A stretch of 20,050 nt of DNA, taken from NCBI GenBank assembly GCA_902494765.1, contig CABUUK010000045.1, positions 1 through 20,050 of the forward strand, read 5' to 3'. Under the pieces are notes generated by a model, which was given only the letters and a program-made list of their open reading frames with translations, was not told where the DNA came from and ran no database searches. Position 1 is the stretch's first letter. Each line of letters begins with the position of its first letter. Shown in pieces: positions 1-6,984 of the stretch. Origin of the DNA: an uncultured Collinsella sp. Lineage in GTDB: Bacteria; Actinomycetota; Coriobacteriia; Coriobacteriales; Coriobacteriaceae. The position numbers and the translations under genes are program-made.

Positions 1-1
1 G

Positions 2-70
2 AAACTGGAGAGGAGGTATTACGAGCTCCTGTGCGAATTGGAGAGAGCGCTCCCGCAAACTGCCTCTTGA
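2..70 (+). CDS. possible 3' end of a plus-strand gene (partial, cut by the window edge)
   Basis: From base 2 one frame reads 22 codons to a TGA at 68-70, ending ...YYELLCELERALPQTAS. The hydrophobic spacing (LERRYYELLCELERAL) suits a C-terminal amphipathic helix, as in many small regulators, but no family can be named from so little. A rival frame from base 1 stays open to a TGA at 199-201. Its product is rich in Ser, Pro, Thr and Asn and runs into the inverted repeat at 194, so I think it is chance. Sequence to the left of the window would settle which frame is real. Confidence 0.35.
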   Translation, partial: KLERRYYELLCELERALPQTAS

Positions 71-193
71 CAACTTATAGGAGCGTCGGTTTTATTAAAT
101 CTCAAGCCAGCATGGCACAAATGCCAACATCGCCTGGCAATACGCGCCGTCCAAGCTCAACTGTTCCTGCTCAGAATATCCAGTACCGCAAAT

Positions 194-316
194 CTAAGTG
201 AGTAGACTTTTCGTGACCTGTCGAGCACACCAAAAACTGTCACCCCTGTGACCTGCGGTTTTACTAAGGCAGATACGCCTTGTGCTCGACCTGCGCCAAA
301 AAGTCTACTCACTTAG
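194..316. repeat. 123-bp inverted-repeat (MITE-like or structured) element
   Basis: The outer arms are perfect over 18 bases: CTAAGTGAGTAGACTTTT at 194-211 and its reverse complement at 299-316. A second matched block, TCGAGCACA at 221-229 against TGTGCTCGA at 281-289, keeps the same register. Inside, AAAAC/GTTTT and GTCAC-CCCT-GTGAC (239-252) can pair again, so the whole element folds as a long interrupted hairpin. It carries no reading frame of note. I see no clear target-site duplication next to the arms. It could be a non-autonomous mobile element, a structured RNA or a two-way terminator. Confidence 0.65.
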
Positions 317-320
317 TTCG

Positions 321-354
321 AATCGAAGCCAAACGGACCCAAATCGAAGCCAAA
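321..354. repeat. two-copy 13-base direct repeat
   Basis: AATCGAAGCCAAA occurs at 321-333 and again at 342-354, a period of 21 bases. It lies directly beside the inverted-repeat element. No function can be assigned. Confidence 0.5.
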
Positions 355-439
355 TTAAGCCCATCCGCATCAAAAGACGCGTGAATCCGTACTTCTCGCG
401 GTGAATTGACGCTATAAAGCGGCCAAAATAAACCTGTCC

Positions 440-1030
440 CTAAATGGTAGGTTTGGGAAGGTCGGGGAACCAGGTTGGTTTGGGTTGATTGGGTGTGCGC
501 TCGGCCAGGACCAGCTCCATCCAGCACATGTCGTACCAGCGGCCGAACTTTTGGGCGCAGCGGTCGAAGGCACCCACCAGGCGATACCCCATATGGGCAT
601 GGAAATCCTGACTGTTGTGCGTCAGATACTCGTCGTCCTTATCGTGCGGCACGGCAATGAGCGCGCACATGTTGGTGATGCCCATCGCGACCAGGCATTG
701 CTTGAGCGCGTCGTGCAGCTTGCGACCCAGCCCGCCATGGCGCACATCGCGTGCCAGGTAGATCGACGTCTCGACCGACCAGTCGTATGCCTCGCGGCTG
801 TTAAGCGGACTCACATAGGCATAGCCTACCGGAGGCCCGTCCAACTCCATCACCAGATACGGATAGCGCTTGAGCGTACGCTCAATACGCCCGGCGAACT
901 CCTCAACGCTCGGCACCTCGTATTCGCAGGTAATCGCCGTCTGGCGCACATACGGCTCATAGATGGCAAGCAACGCCGACGCGTCTTCGGGCGTCGCCAG
1001 GCGAATTGTCGGCTCGGACATCTCGGTCAT
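440..1030 (-). CDS. GNAT family N-acetyltransferase, phosphinothricin-acetyltransferase-like
   Basis: A 196-residue acetyltransferase expected to move an acetyl group from acetyl-CoA to the amine of a small molecule in the cytoplasm. The N-terminus (TIRLATPEDASALLAIYEPY) and the acetyl-CoA loop RDVRHGGLGRKL at about 94-105 are typical. The end of the fold, HMGYRLVGAF...KFGRWYDMCWMELVL, matches the phosphinothricin/methionine-sulfoximine acetyltransferase group; the true substrate is unknown. I chose the ATG at 1030 because GGGAGAAGGG lies just upstream; an in-frame ATG at 1021 is a lesser option. The last 18 or so residues are Pro-rich (PKPTWFPDLPKPTI), extend beyond the usual fold and run into the repeat-bearing intergenic DNA, so the natural 3' end may have been replaced. 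A strong terminator lies directly upstream. Confidence 0.85.
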   Translation of the reverse strand: MTEMSEPTIRLATPEDASALLAIYEPYVRQTAITCEYEVPSVEEFAGRIERTLKRYPYLVMELDGPPVGYAYVSPLNSREAYDWSVETSIYLARDVRHGGLGRKLHDALKQCLVAMGITNMCALIAVPHDKDDEYLTHNSQDFHAHMGYRLVGAFDRCAQKFGRWYDMCWMELVLAERTPNQPKPTWFPDLPKPTI

Positions 1031-1045
1031 ACAACCCTTCTCCCT

Positions 1046-1089
1046 CAAAAACAAAGGCCGCCTTGCGCCAAACCCAGCGCAAGGCGGCC
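1046..1089 (-). terminator. strong intrinsic terminator after the aldolase-like gene
   Basis: A perfect 13-bp stem (1056-1068 with 1077-1089), an 8-base loop and, on the minus strand, TTTGTTTTTG form a textbook rho-independent terminator. It begins about 18 bases after the aldolase-like stop codon. Its T-run abuts the ribosome-binding site of the acetyltransferase gene. Confidence 0.9.
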
Positions 1090-1107
1090 CCCCGTCATTA
1101 CATCAGG

Positions 1108-2133
1108 CTACAGAACCGCCGCCAACGCGTCGATATCCTCCTGCGTCGTGGCCCAGCTGGTGCAAAAACGCACCACCGTGTGGGTCTCGTCGTACTTTTC
1201 CCAGTACTCGACCGAGGCATGCTCGCGAATGCGGGCCATGTCCTCGTTGGGCAGAATCACAAACTGCTGGTTTGTGGGCGTCTCCAAGAAGAACTGGTAG
1301 CCGCGCTCGTGCAGCACGCGACGAAGCGCCTGCGCGGTTTCGATGGCCTGGCGACCAATCTCAAAATACAGGCCATCGGTAAAAAGGGCCTCGAACTGCA
1401 CACCCGTCAGGCGGCCCTTGGCAAGCAGTGCGCCATGCTGCTTAATACGCGGAATGGGATGCGCCGGAGCATGCATGCCGCAAAACACCACGGCCTCGCC
1501 GCACAGAGCGCCGCACTTGGTGCCGCCGATGTAGAACACGTCACACAGCCGTGCCAGCTCGGGCAGGGTAATGTCGCACTCATCGGCCGCCAGCGCATAG
1601 GCCAGGCGGGCGCCATCCACAAACAGCGGAATCTCGCGCCTCTGGCACACTGCGTGAATCGCCGCGAGCTCGGCCTTGGAGTACAGCGTGCCGTACTCGG
1701 TCGATAGGCTCACGTACACGGCACCCGGAAACACCGTGTGCTCGTAGCTCTCGTTTTCGTAGAATACCTGGATATAGTCCTCCAGATCCTCGGCGTGCAT
1801 CTTGCCCTCGTAGCCGGGGATGGTGAGCACCTTGTGACCGCCAAACTCGATGGCGCCCGCCTCGTGGCAGGCGACGTGGCCGGTCTCGGCAGCAACGACG
1901 CCCTCGTACGGCGCGAGCAACATGTCGATCACCGTCGCGTTGGCCTGCGTGCCGCCCACCAGAAAAAACACGTCGGGATCGGGGGCCTGACAGGCCTCGC
2001 GGATAAGCTGCTTGGCACGCTCGGTGTGCGCATCGGTACCGTAGCCGGGCTGCGGCTCCATATTGGTGTCGACGAGCGCCTGCAGCACTGCCGGATGTGC
2101 GCCGTGGGAATAATCGTTGTTAAACGCGAGCAT
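1108..2133 (-). CDS. threonine aldolase / beta-eliminating lyase family PLP enzyme
   Basis: A 341-residue fold-type I pyridoxal-phosphate enzyme. The family splits L-threonine or L-allo-threonine into glycine and acetaldehyde. Motifs in order: the N-terminal NNDYSHGAHPAVLQAL; FFLVGGTQAN at about 57-65, contacting the cofactor phosphate; the ETGHVACHEAGA histidine region at about 83-94; FVDGARL (Asp173, which binds the pyridine nitrogen); and the Schiff-base lysine in GGTKCG (Lys206). The lysine context is that of the Gram-positive lyase/aldolase branch rather than E. coli LtaE, so the exact substrate is uncertain. The start has AGAGG seven bases upstream. The gene follows the PAP2 gene by 45 bp, so the two may be cotranscribed, and it ends at a strong terminator. 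Confidence 0.9.
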   Translation of the reverse strand: MLAFNNDYSHGAHPAVLQALVDTNMEPQPGYGTDAHTERAKQLIREACQAPDPDVFFLVGGTQANATVIDMLLAPYEGVVAAETGHVACHEAGAIEFGGHKVLTIPGYEGKMHAEDLEDYIQVFYENESYEHTVFPGAVYVSLSTEYGTLYSKAELAAIHAVCQRREIPLFVDGARLAYALAADECDITLPELARLCDVFYIGGTKCGALCGEAVVFCGMHAPAHPIPRIKQHGALLAKGRLTGVQFEALFTDGLYFEIGRQAIETAQALRRVLHERGYQFFLETPTNQQFVILPNEDMARIREHASVEYWEKYDETHTVVRFCTSWATTQEDIDALAAVL

Positions 2134-2178
2134 GGCAATCCTCTCTTACCGGGTATCGGCCAGATGATTCAAACGGAG

Positions 2179-3042
2179 CTATTGTACGCCGTTGGGATAG
2201 GCAATGCGTGCGGCAAGGCACTCAAGTGCCAGTACCAGGGCAAAACCGCAGCTCACGTCACTCAAAAAATGCGCGCCGATCACGATGCGCCCAAAGGCGA
2301 CGAACGCTGCAACAACAACCGCCGCCCAAAAGATCACGCGGCGACGCGAAGGTTTTTCCTTAAAGGCTGCCGCGGGAAGCCCGGCGAGCATAAGGCCGAT
2401 CGCCGCATGCGCCGTGTGTCCGCTCGCAAACGACTTGAACCCGTCCTTAATCACGCCGGCGGCGATATAGGCCCACTTGTCGGGGTTGCCGATCACCCAC
2501 CACGGCTGAAAATTGAGCCCCGGCGTGGCCTCGATCACGCGCATGCGCGGGCGCGACCATAACGGCTTAACAATGACATTGAGGATGATGGCCTGAGCGA
2601 CCCACACGGCCAGCACCATCAACGCCCAGCGCGTAAGCTCGTCGGGCTCGGTCGTGCGCGTGAGGCGGTAGGCGATGAAGTTGGCTGCGATGACCAACGC
2701 AAACGTCAGAACCAGCTGAAACGCAATAAGCTTGCCGCCGACGCGCAGCGATCCGATAATTTCGTAGCCGACCAGACCCACGTTGATCAAAACGCCCAGC
2801 GCAGCGAGCCACTTGCTCGCCTTGGAATCGGGGCGTGCCGAGCGCACGAGCATAACGCCCGCGATGCTCGCCGTCAGCTCGAACGGCAGCTCACCGGCCG
2901 CCTCGACAAAGCGACCGTACATGCTGCCGATGTTGAACAGCGCACTCGAGATCTGATAATCGAAGAAGCTGCCCACGCCCAGACAAAGGCACAGGACAAC
3001 CGCGATAATGGCGACATCTTTCTTGTAGATGTATCCGAACAT
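2179..3042 (-). CDS. PAP2 superfamily membrane phosphatase
   Basis: A 287-residue polytopic membrane protein of the type-2 phosphatidic acid phosphatase superfamily, whose members remove phosphate from lipid phosphates or undecaprenyl pyrophosphate at the membrane. All three signature motifs are visible: KPLWSRPR at 159-166, SGHT at 207-210, and GRIVIGAHFLSD at 251-262 with the catalytic His258 and Asp262. Hydrophobic segments lie near 9-27, 55-67, 79-98, 106-126, 138-158, 211-226, 236-252 and 261-279. The N-terminal half is longer than in the small PgpB/BcrC-like forms, so the substrate cannot be told. GAAAGGA upstream supports this start. It lies between mfd (87 bp) and the PLP enzyme (45 bp), all on one strand. 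Confidence 0.88.
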   Translation of the reverse strand: MFGYIYKKDVAIIAVVLCLCLGVGSFFDYQISSALFNIGSMYGRFVEAAGELPFELTASIAGVMLVRSARPDSKASKWLAALGVLINVGLVGYEIIGSLRVGGKLIAFQLVLTFALVIAANFIAYRLTRTTEPDELTRWALMVLAVWVAQAIILNVIVKPLWSRPRMRVIEATPGLNFQPWWVIGNPDKWAYIAAGVIKDGFKSFASGHTAHAAIGLMLAGLPAAAFKEKPSRRRVIFWAAVVVAAFVAFGRIVIGAHFLSDVSCGFALVLALECLAARIAYPNGVQ

Positions 3043-3082
3043 GCTTTCCTTTCGATGGGGTTGGAATCAACCTGCGAGGTGA

Positions 3083-3114
3083 CGGGGCAAAGAACAACTG
3101 CTAGCTCTGCCCCG
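3083..3114 (-). terminator. possible hairpin between mfd and the PAP2 gene
   Basis: In the minus-strand transcript a 10-bp stem with one G-U pair (CGGGGCAGAG with CTTTGCCCCG) encloses a 12-base loop. No T-run follows, so it would be a poor intrinsic terminator. It may slow transcription or protect the mfd 3' end. Confidence 0.3.
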
Positions 3115-3129
3115 CCACGCCCCTACTTG

Positions 3130-6100
3130 TTAGTCATCGTCGCTCGTGCCTAATTGCTGCAGCAGCATGAGCGCGGCCGCCACGGGGCCGGTGCCGTCGT
3201 TGGCGTCGAGGCCGCGGCCCAGGCCGCTGCCCGCGCCGGCGCCCGCCTTGTAGGGCACCGATAGCTTGCGGCTCTTGGGGAAGTTCACCGCACCGTACCG
3301 GTTCTTGAACTCAAAGGCCACCTTCTTGGGAACGTCAACCCCCAGGAAGGTAATGCGTCCGCCGCTGAGCGTGACGCTCTCGAGCCCCAGGCGCTCGCCG
3401 CGAATACGAATGCGAGCGCGGTTGAACAGGTTGAGCCCCGCCAGCGGAAGCTCACCGTGCGCGGCCTCGGTCTCCTCCTGCACCTCGTCGATACTCTCCA
3501 GGTCCTCAGCCGCCGCGAGCTTGCGGTACACGAGCACGCGCTGGTCCACCGCCGGCATGTACTCCTCGGACAAGAAGTAGTCGGCCGGCAGGTTGATGCC
3601 CACGCTCGCCGCCTCCACGCCGGCATCGTCATCGCCGCGCGCCTCGGCCACGGCCTGTCCCAGCATCTGCGAAAACAGGTCAAAGCCCACACTCGACAGG
3701 TTACCGTGTTGCTCGGCACCCATGAGCGAACCGGCACCGCGAATCTCCAGGTCGCGCATGGCAATGCGCATGCCGCTGCCCAGGTCCTGGAACTCGGAAA
3801 GCGCGGTCAGACGCGCCGTAGCCTCCTCGGTAAGCGGCAGCTCGCCCGGGAACATAAAGTACGCGTAGGCCTGCGTGGCAGAGCGGCCCACACGGCCCTT
3901 AAGCTGGTAGAGCTGTGCCAGACCCAGACGCTGCGAGTCCTCGATGATGAGCGTGTTGGCCGTTGCGTTGTCGATGCCGCTCTCCACGATGGTCGTAGCG
4001 ATGAGCACGTCGATCTTCTTAGTCGCGAACTCGATCATCACGTCCTCGACCTCGCGCGGGCTCATCTTGCCGTGCGCCACGCCCACGCGCGCCTCGGGCG
4101 CGGCCTCGTGCACGCGCGCCACGGCATCGTCGATGGTCTTGACGCGGTTGGACACGTAATACACCTGACCGCCGCGGCCCACCTCCAGGCGAATCGCCGC
4201 ACTCACCACGTCGGGGTCGTACTCCCCCACGTGCACGATCACGGGGCGACGCCCGGTCGGCGGCGTGGTGATCAGACTCATGTCGCGCACGCCGCTCGTG
4301 GCCATCTGCATGGTTCGCGGAATAGGCGTTGCCGAGAGCGTGAGCACGTCGATTTGCTCGCGCAGGTTTTTGAGCTGCTCCTTGTGCTGCACACCAAAGC
4401 GCTGCTCTTCGTCGATGATCACCATGCCCAGGTTCTTGGGGTTCACATCGGCCGAAAGCAGACGATGCGTGCCGATGAGCACGTCTATCGTGCCCTCGGC
4501 AAACGCCTTGAGCGCGCGCTTCTGCTGCGCCGGCGTGCGAAAGCGGCTGAGCACCTCGACCTCAAGGCCAAACGGGGCAAAGCGCTCAAAGAACGTCTCG
4601 TAGTGCTGCTGGGCAAGAATGGTCGTGGGGCAGAGCACCATGACCTGGCGGCCGGAGTCCACGCACTTAAACGCCGCGCGCAGAGCGACCTCGGTCTTGC
4701 CAAAGCCCACGTCGCCGCACAGCAGGCGGTCCATGGGCTTGGGCGCCTCCATATCAGCCTTAATGTCGGCGATAGCCTCCAGCTGGTCGCGCGTCTCGTC
4801 GTAGGGGAAGCTCTCCTCCATCTCGATCTGCTCGGGCGTATCGGGCGGGCAGGCGATACCGGCGATCGACGAGCGGCGCGTATACAGGTCGACCAGGTCA
4901 AACGCCAGCTTTTTGGCATTCTTGCGCGCCTTGTTGGTGGCACGCGTCCAGTCGGCGGTGTTGAGCCTGGTCAAGCGCGGTTTATCGCCGTCGGGACCAA
5001 CGTAGCGCGTAATGCGGTCAACCTGCTCCAGCGGCACGTAGAGCTTGTCGCCGTCGGCGTATTCCAGCAAAAAGTAGTCGCGCTCCTTGCCGCCCACTTC
5101 CTGGCGCGCAATCTCGCTAAAGAGCGCGATGCCGTGAGTGGCGTGCACCACGTAGTCGCCCGGCTTAAAGGGGAAGGTGATCTGCGTAATGTCAACCTTG
5201 CGGCGGCTGCGCGCGCGGTTGGCGTCCATGCGGGCGTTGAGATCGGCGATCGAGAACACGGCCAGGTTGGCATCGGGCACCACCACGCCCTGCGGCAGGG
5301 CAGCGTCCACAAAGGTCACGCGTCCGCGCGAGATGGTGGGCACGGCGGCGCCGGCGGCAGCCTGCGCGGCGCCCGCCTCGAGCGAACGGGCGTTGAGCGC
5401 GTCGGCCTTACGCTCGCGAATCGAGGCATGGGCCTCCTGGCGTGCGGCACGGTCAGCGGAATCCGCCGCTGCCACACGCACGCGGTCGCCGATAGCGCCG
5501 GCGTTTTCGGGCGCCGCGGTCAGCGATTCCTCAAAGGTAATGCCCTCGTCGCCAAAGGTGAGCTCCATCGACTCGCGCGCACCGCGGTCGGGGATGGCAA
5601 ACACGCAGGCATAGCGCTTGCCCACGACCTCCTGGATGCGCGTCATAAAGCGACTGTCCGATCCTGCGATGGCAGGCTGCTCGATCTTGAGCTCGGCCGT
5701 CACCGCACCGCCGGCGCGGATGAGACTCACATAGTTCAGGCGTTGCTGGGAACCAAAGTCGAGTTGCTGGGCACGCACGTACAGGCCGTCCAGACGGTCG
5801 ACCCCCGCCTCGCCGGCACGTGCCTCGATATCCTCGTAGGCGCGCAGGCAATCGTCGAACAGCGAGCGCGGCTCGGACAGCACCACGAGCGCCTTGCCGC
5901 TCACGTGCGACAACGGACTCACGGTCTGGCCGTACATCACCGGCAAAAAGCGGTCGAGCTCAGGCGTGACGATGCGCGCATCCACCATCTCGAGCAGCGC
6001 CGCCAACTTGCTGTCGTCCTGGCTGGCGCGGTAGAGCGCCACATGCATGTTGTGGACGGCGTCGTCGGTGAGTGCGAGCTCGCGACAGGGGAAGATCTCG

Positions 6101-6762
6101 ATGCTGTCCTCGTTGCCGATGGTCTGGCCCGTCGAACTCACCATGCGGCGGATGCGGTCGATCTCGTCGCCAAAGAACTCAATGCGCACGGGCGCCTTTT
6201 CCTGCGCGGGAAACACCTCGACGGTGTCGCCGTGCACACGGAACAGGCCGGGCGCGTCGGCGGCGCCGGCATTGGTATAGCCCATGCCCACCAGACGCTG
6301 CGGCACCTCGTCAAAGGGAATCTCCTCGCCCACCGCAAAAGTAGTGGACTCCCAGTAGTGGCTCTCGACCGGCGGCACGCAGCGCAGCAGCGCGCGGGCC
6401 GAGGCGACCATGATGCAGTTGTCGCCGCGCACGATGCGCCCGAGCGCCTCGCAGCGCTGGGCTACCACGGCGTCGTCGGGCGCCTGCTCGCGCCAAGGGT
6501 AGTCCTTGCGCTCGGGAAAGCGGCACACGTGCGCCAGGCCCACATAGGCGGCCAGACTACGTGCGGCCCGATCGGCCGCATCCTCGCCACTCACGATGTA
6601 GACCGTGGGGCGCGGACGACGCACAAACTGGGCGGCGGCCATAAGCGTTCGGCCCGACTGAGACACGGCCAGCGTCACGTCCTCGCCAGAATCGAGCCCG
6701 GCCTCGACGGTCTGCAGTGCCTCGGCAGTGTAGAGCTGCGCGGCTATACGGTGAATGAGCAT
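3130..6762 (-). CDS. mfd: transcription-repair coupling factor Mfd
   Basis: A 1210-residue ATP-driven DNA translocase that frees RNA polymerase stalled at lesions and recruits UvrA for nucleotide excision repair. Regions in order: a UvrB-like N-terminus (about 1-330); an Ala-rich linker (about 430-480); the RNA-polymerase-interaction domain beginning FPFKPGDYVVH near 535; the helicase core with Walker A GDVGFGKT at 683-690, DEEQ at 784-787 and LTLSATPIPRTM; the second RecA lobe with VESGIDNATANT and QLKGRVGRS; and the C-terminal TRCF domain. It is a little longer than E. coli Mfd (1148), mainly through the linker and a Gly-rich tail ending in TSDDD. I chose the ATG at 6762, with GGAGGA just upstream, over an in-frame ATG nine codons earlier that has no such site. 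A hairpin with a T-run lies 25 bases before the start. Confidence 0.97.
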   Translation of the reverse strand: MLIHRIAAQLYTAEALQTVEAGLDSGEDVTLAVSQSGRTLMAAAQFVRRPRPTVYIVSGEDAADRAARSLAAYVGLAHVCRFPERKDYPWREQAPDDAVVAQRCEALGRIVRGDNCIMVASARALLRCVPPVESHYWESTTFAVGEEIPFDEVPQRLVGMGYTNAGAADAPGLFRVHGDTVEVFPAQEKAPVRIEFFGDEIDRIRRMVSSTGQTIGNEDSIEIFPCRELALTDDAVHNMHVALYRASQDDSKLAALLEMVDARIVTPELDRFLPVMYGQTVSPLSHVSGKALVVLSEPRSLFDDCLRAYEDIEARAGEAGVDRLDGLYVRAQQLDFGSQQRLNYVSLIRAGGAVTAELKIEQPAIAGSDSRFMTRIQEVVGKRYACVFAIPDRGARESMELTFGDEGITFEESLTAAPENAGAIGDRVRVAAADSADRAARQEAHASIRERKADALNARSLEAGAAQAAAGAAVPTISRGRVTFVDAALPQGVVVPDANLAVFSIADLNARMDANRARSRRKVDITQITFPFKPGDYVVHATHGIALFSEIARQEVGGKERDYFLLEYADGDKLYVPLEQVDRITRYVGPDGDKPRLTRLNTADWTRATNKARKNAKKLAFDLVDLYTRRSSIAGIACPPDTPEQIEMEESFPYDETRDQLEAIADIKADMEAPKPMDRLLCGDVGFGKTEVALRAAFKCVDSGRQVMVLCPTTILAQQHYETFFERFAPFGLEVEVLSRFRTPAQQKRALKAFAEGTIDVLIGTHRLLSADVNPKNLGMVIIDEEQRFGVQHKEQLKNLREQIDVLTLSATPIPRTMQMATSGVRDMSLITTPPTGRRPVIVHVGEYDPDVVSAAIRLEVGRGGQVYYVSNRVKTIDDAVARVHEAAPEARVGVAHGKMSPREVEDVMIEFATKKIDVLIATTIVESGIDNATANTLIIEDSQRLGLAQLYQLKGRVGRSATQAYAYFMFPGELPLTEEATARLTALSEFQDLGSGMRIAMRDLEIRGAGSLMGAEQHGNLSSVGFDLFSQMLGQAVAEARGDDDAGVEAASVGINLPADYFLSEEYMPAVDQRVLVYRKLAAAEDLESIDEVQEETEAAHGELPLAGLNLFNRARIRIRGERLGLESVTLSGGRITFLGVDVPKKVAFEFKNRYGAVNFPKSRKLSVPYKAGAGAGSGLGRGLDANDGTGPVAAALMLLQQLGTSDDD

Positions 6763-6786
6763 GCTGTTCCTCCGGCATTGCAACGC

Positions 6787-6815
6787 CAAAAGCCCGCCGA
6801 GGCAAGCTCGGCGGG
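6787..6815 (-). terminator. intrinsic terminator-like hairpin just upstream of mfd
   Basis: A 9-bp GC stem (6793-6801 with 6807-6815), a 5-base loop, then CTTTTGG on the minus strand. It lies about 170 bases after the stop of the ATP-grasp gene and 25 bases before the mfd start. It either ends the upstream transcript or, if the mfd promoter is further upstream, sits in the mfd leader. Confidence 0.7.
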
Positions 6816-6892
6816 TCGTTCGTCAAATTCGTTGCCTGTCATGGTAGCGCATGGAGAGGACTCCGACTCAAGCGTACGCCCAGCCCCGCAAC

Positions 6893-6913
6893 AAAAACGC
6901 CAGATAGAACTGG
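6893..6913 (-). terminator. weak or decayed terminator after the ATP-grasp gene
   Basis: On the minus strand CCAG-TTCTAT-CTGG is followed by CG and TTTTTG. The downstream flank (TTTTTGTTGCGGGGCTG) closely resembles the one after the strong hairpin at 8609-8633 (TTTTTTGCGGGGCTG), but here the stem has only 4 bp. It looks like a degraded relative of that terminator. Confidence 0.3.
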
Positions 6914-6984
6914 ACTCACCGGCTTCGCCAAAATCTCCCCGTCACGTCGAACGCCGCAACCACGGAAGGCTCCCCAAGAAACGG

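Larger units (their letters stand above)
71..439. other. intergenic region with an inverted-repeat element and a short direct repeat
   Basis: No convincing gene is seen. The region holds a 123-bp inverted repeat (194-316), a 13-base direct repeat (321-333 and 342-354), and an AT-richer stretch ending in AAAATAAACCTGTCCC, just past the acetyltransferase stop codon. A TTGACA at 67-72 followed by 17 bases and TTTTAT could be a plus-strand promoter, but no gene follows it. Confidence 0.5.

Noticed and set aside
112..201. A 29-codon plus-strand frame starting MAQMPTSPG
   Set aside because: No ribosome-binding site, low-complexity composition, and its end lies inside the inverted-repeat element.
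485..1300. Plus-strand frame opposite the acetyltransferase
   Set aside because: It crosses a strong terminator and two well-supported minus-strand genes and shows no family motif.
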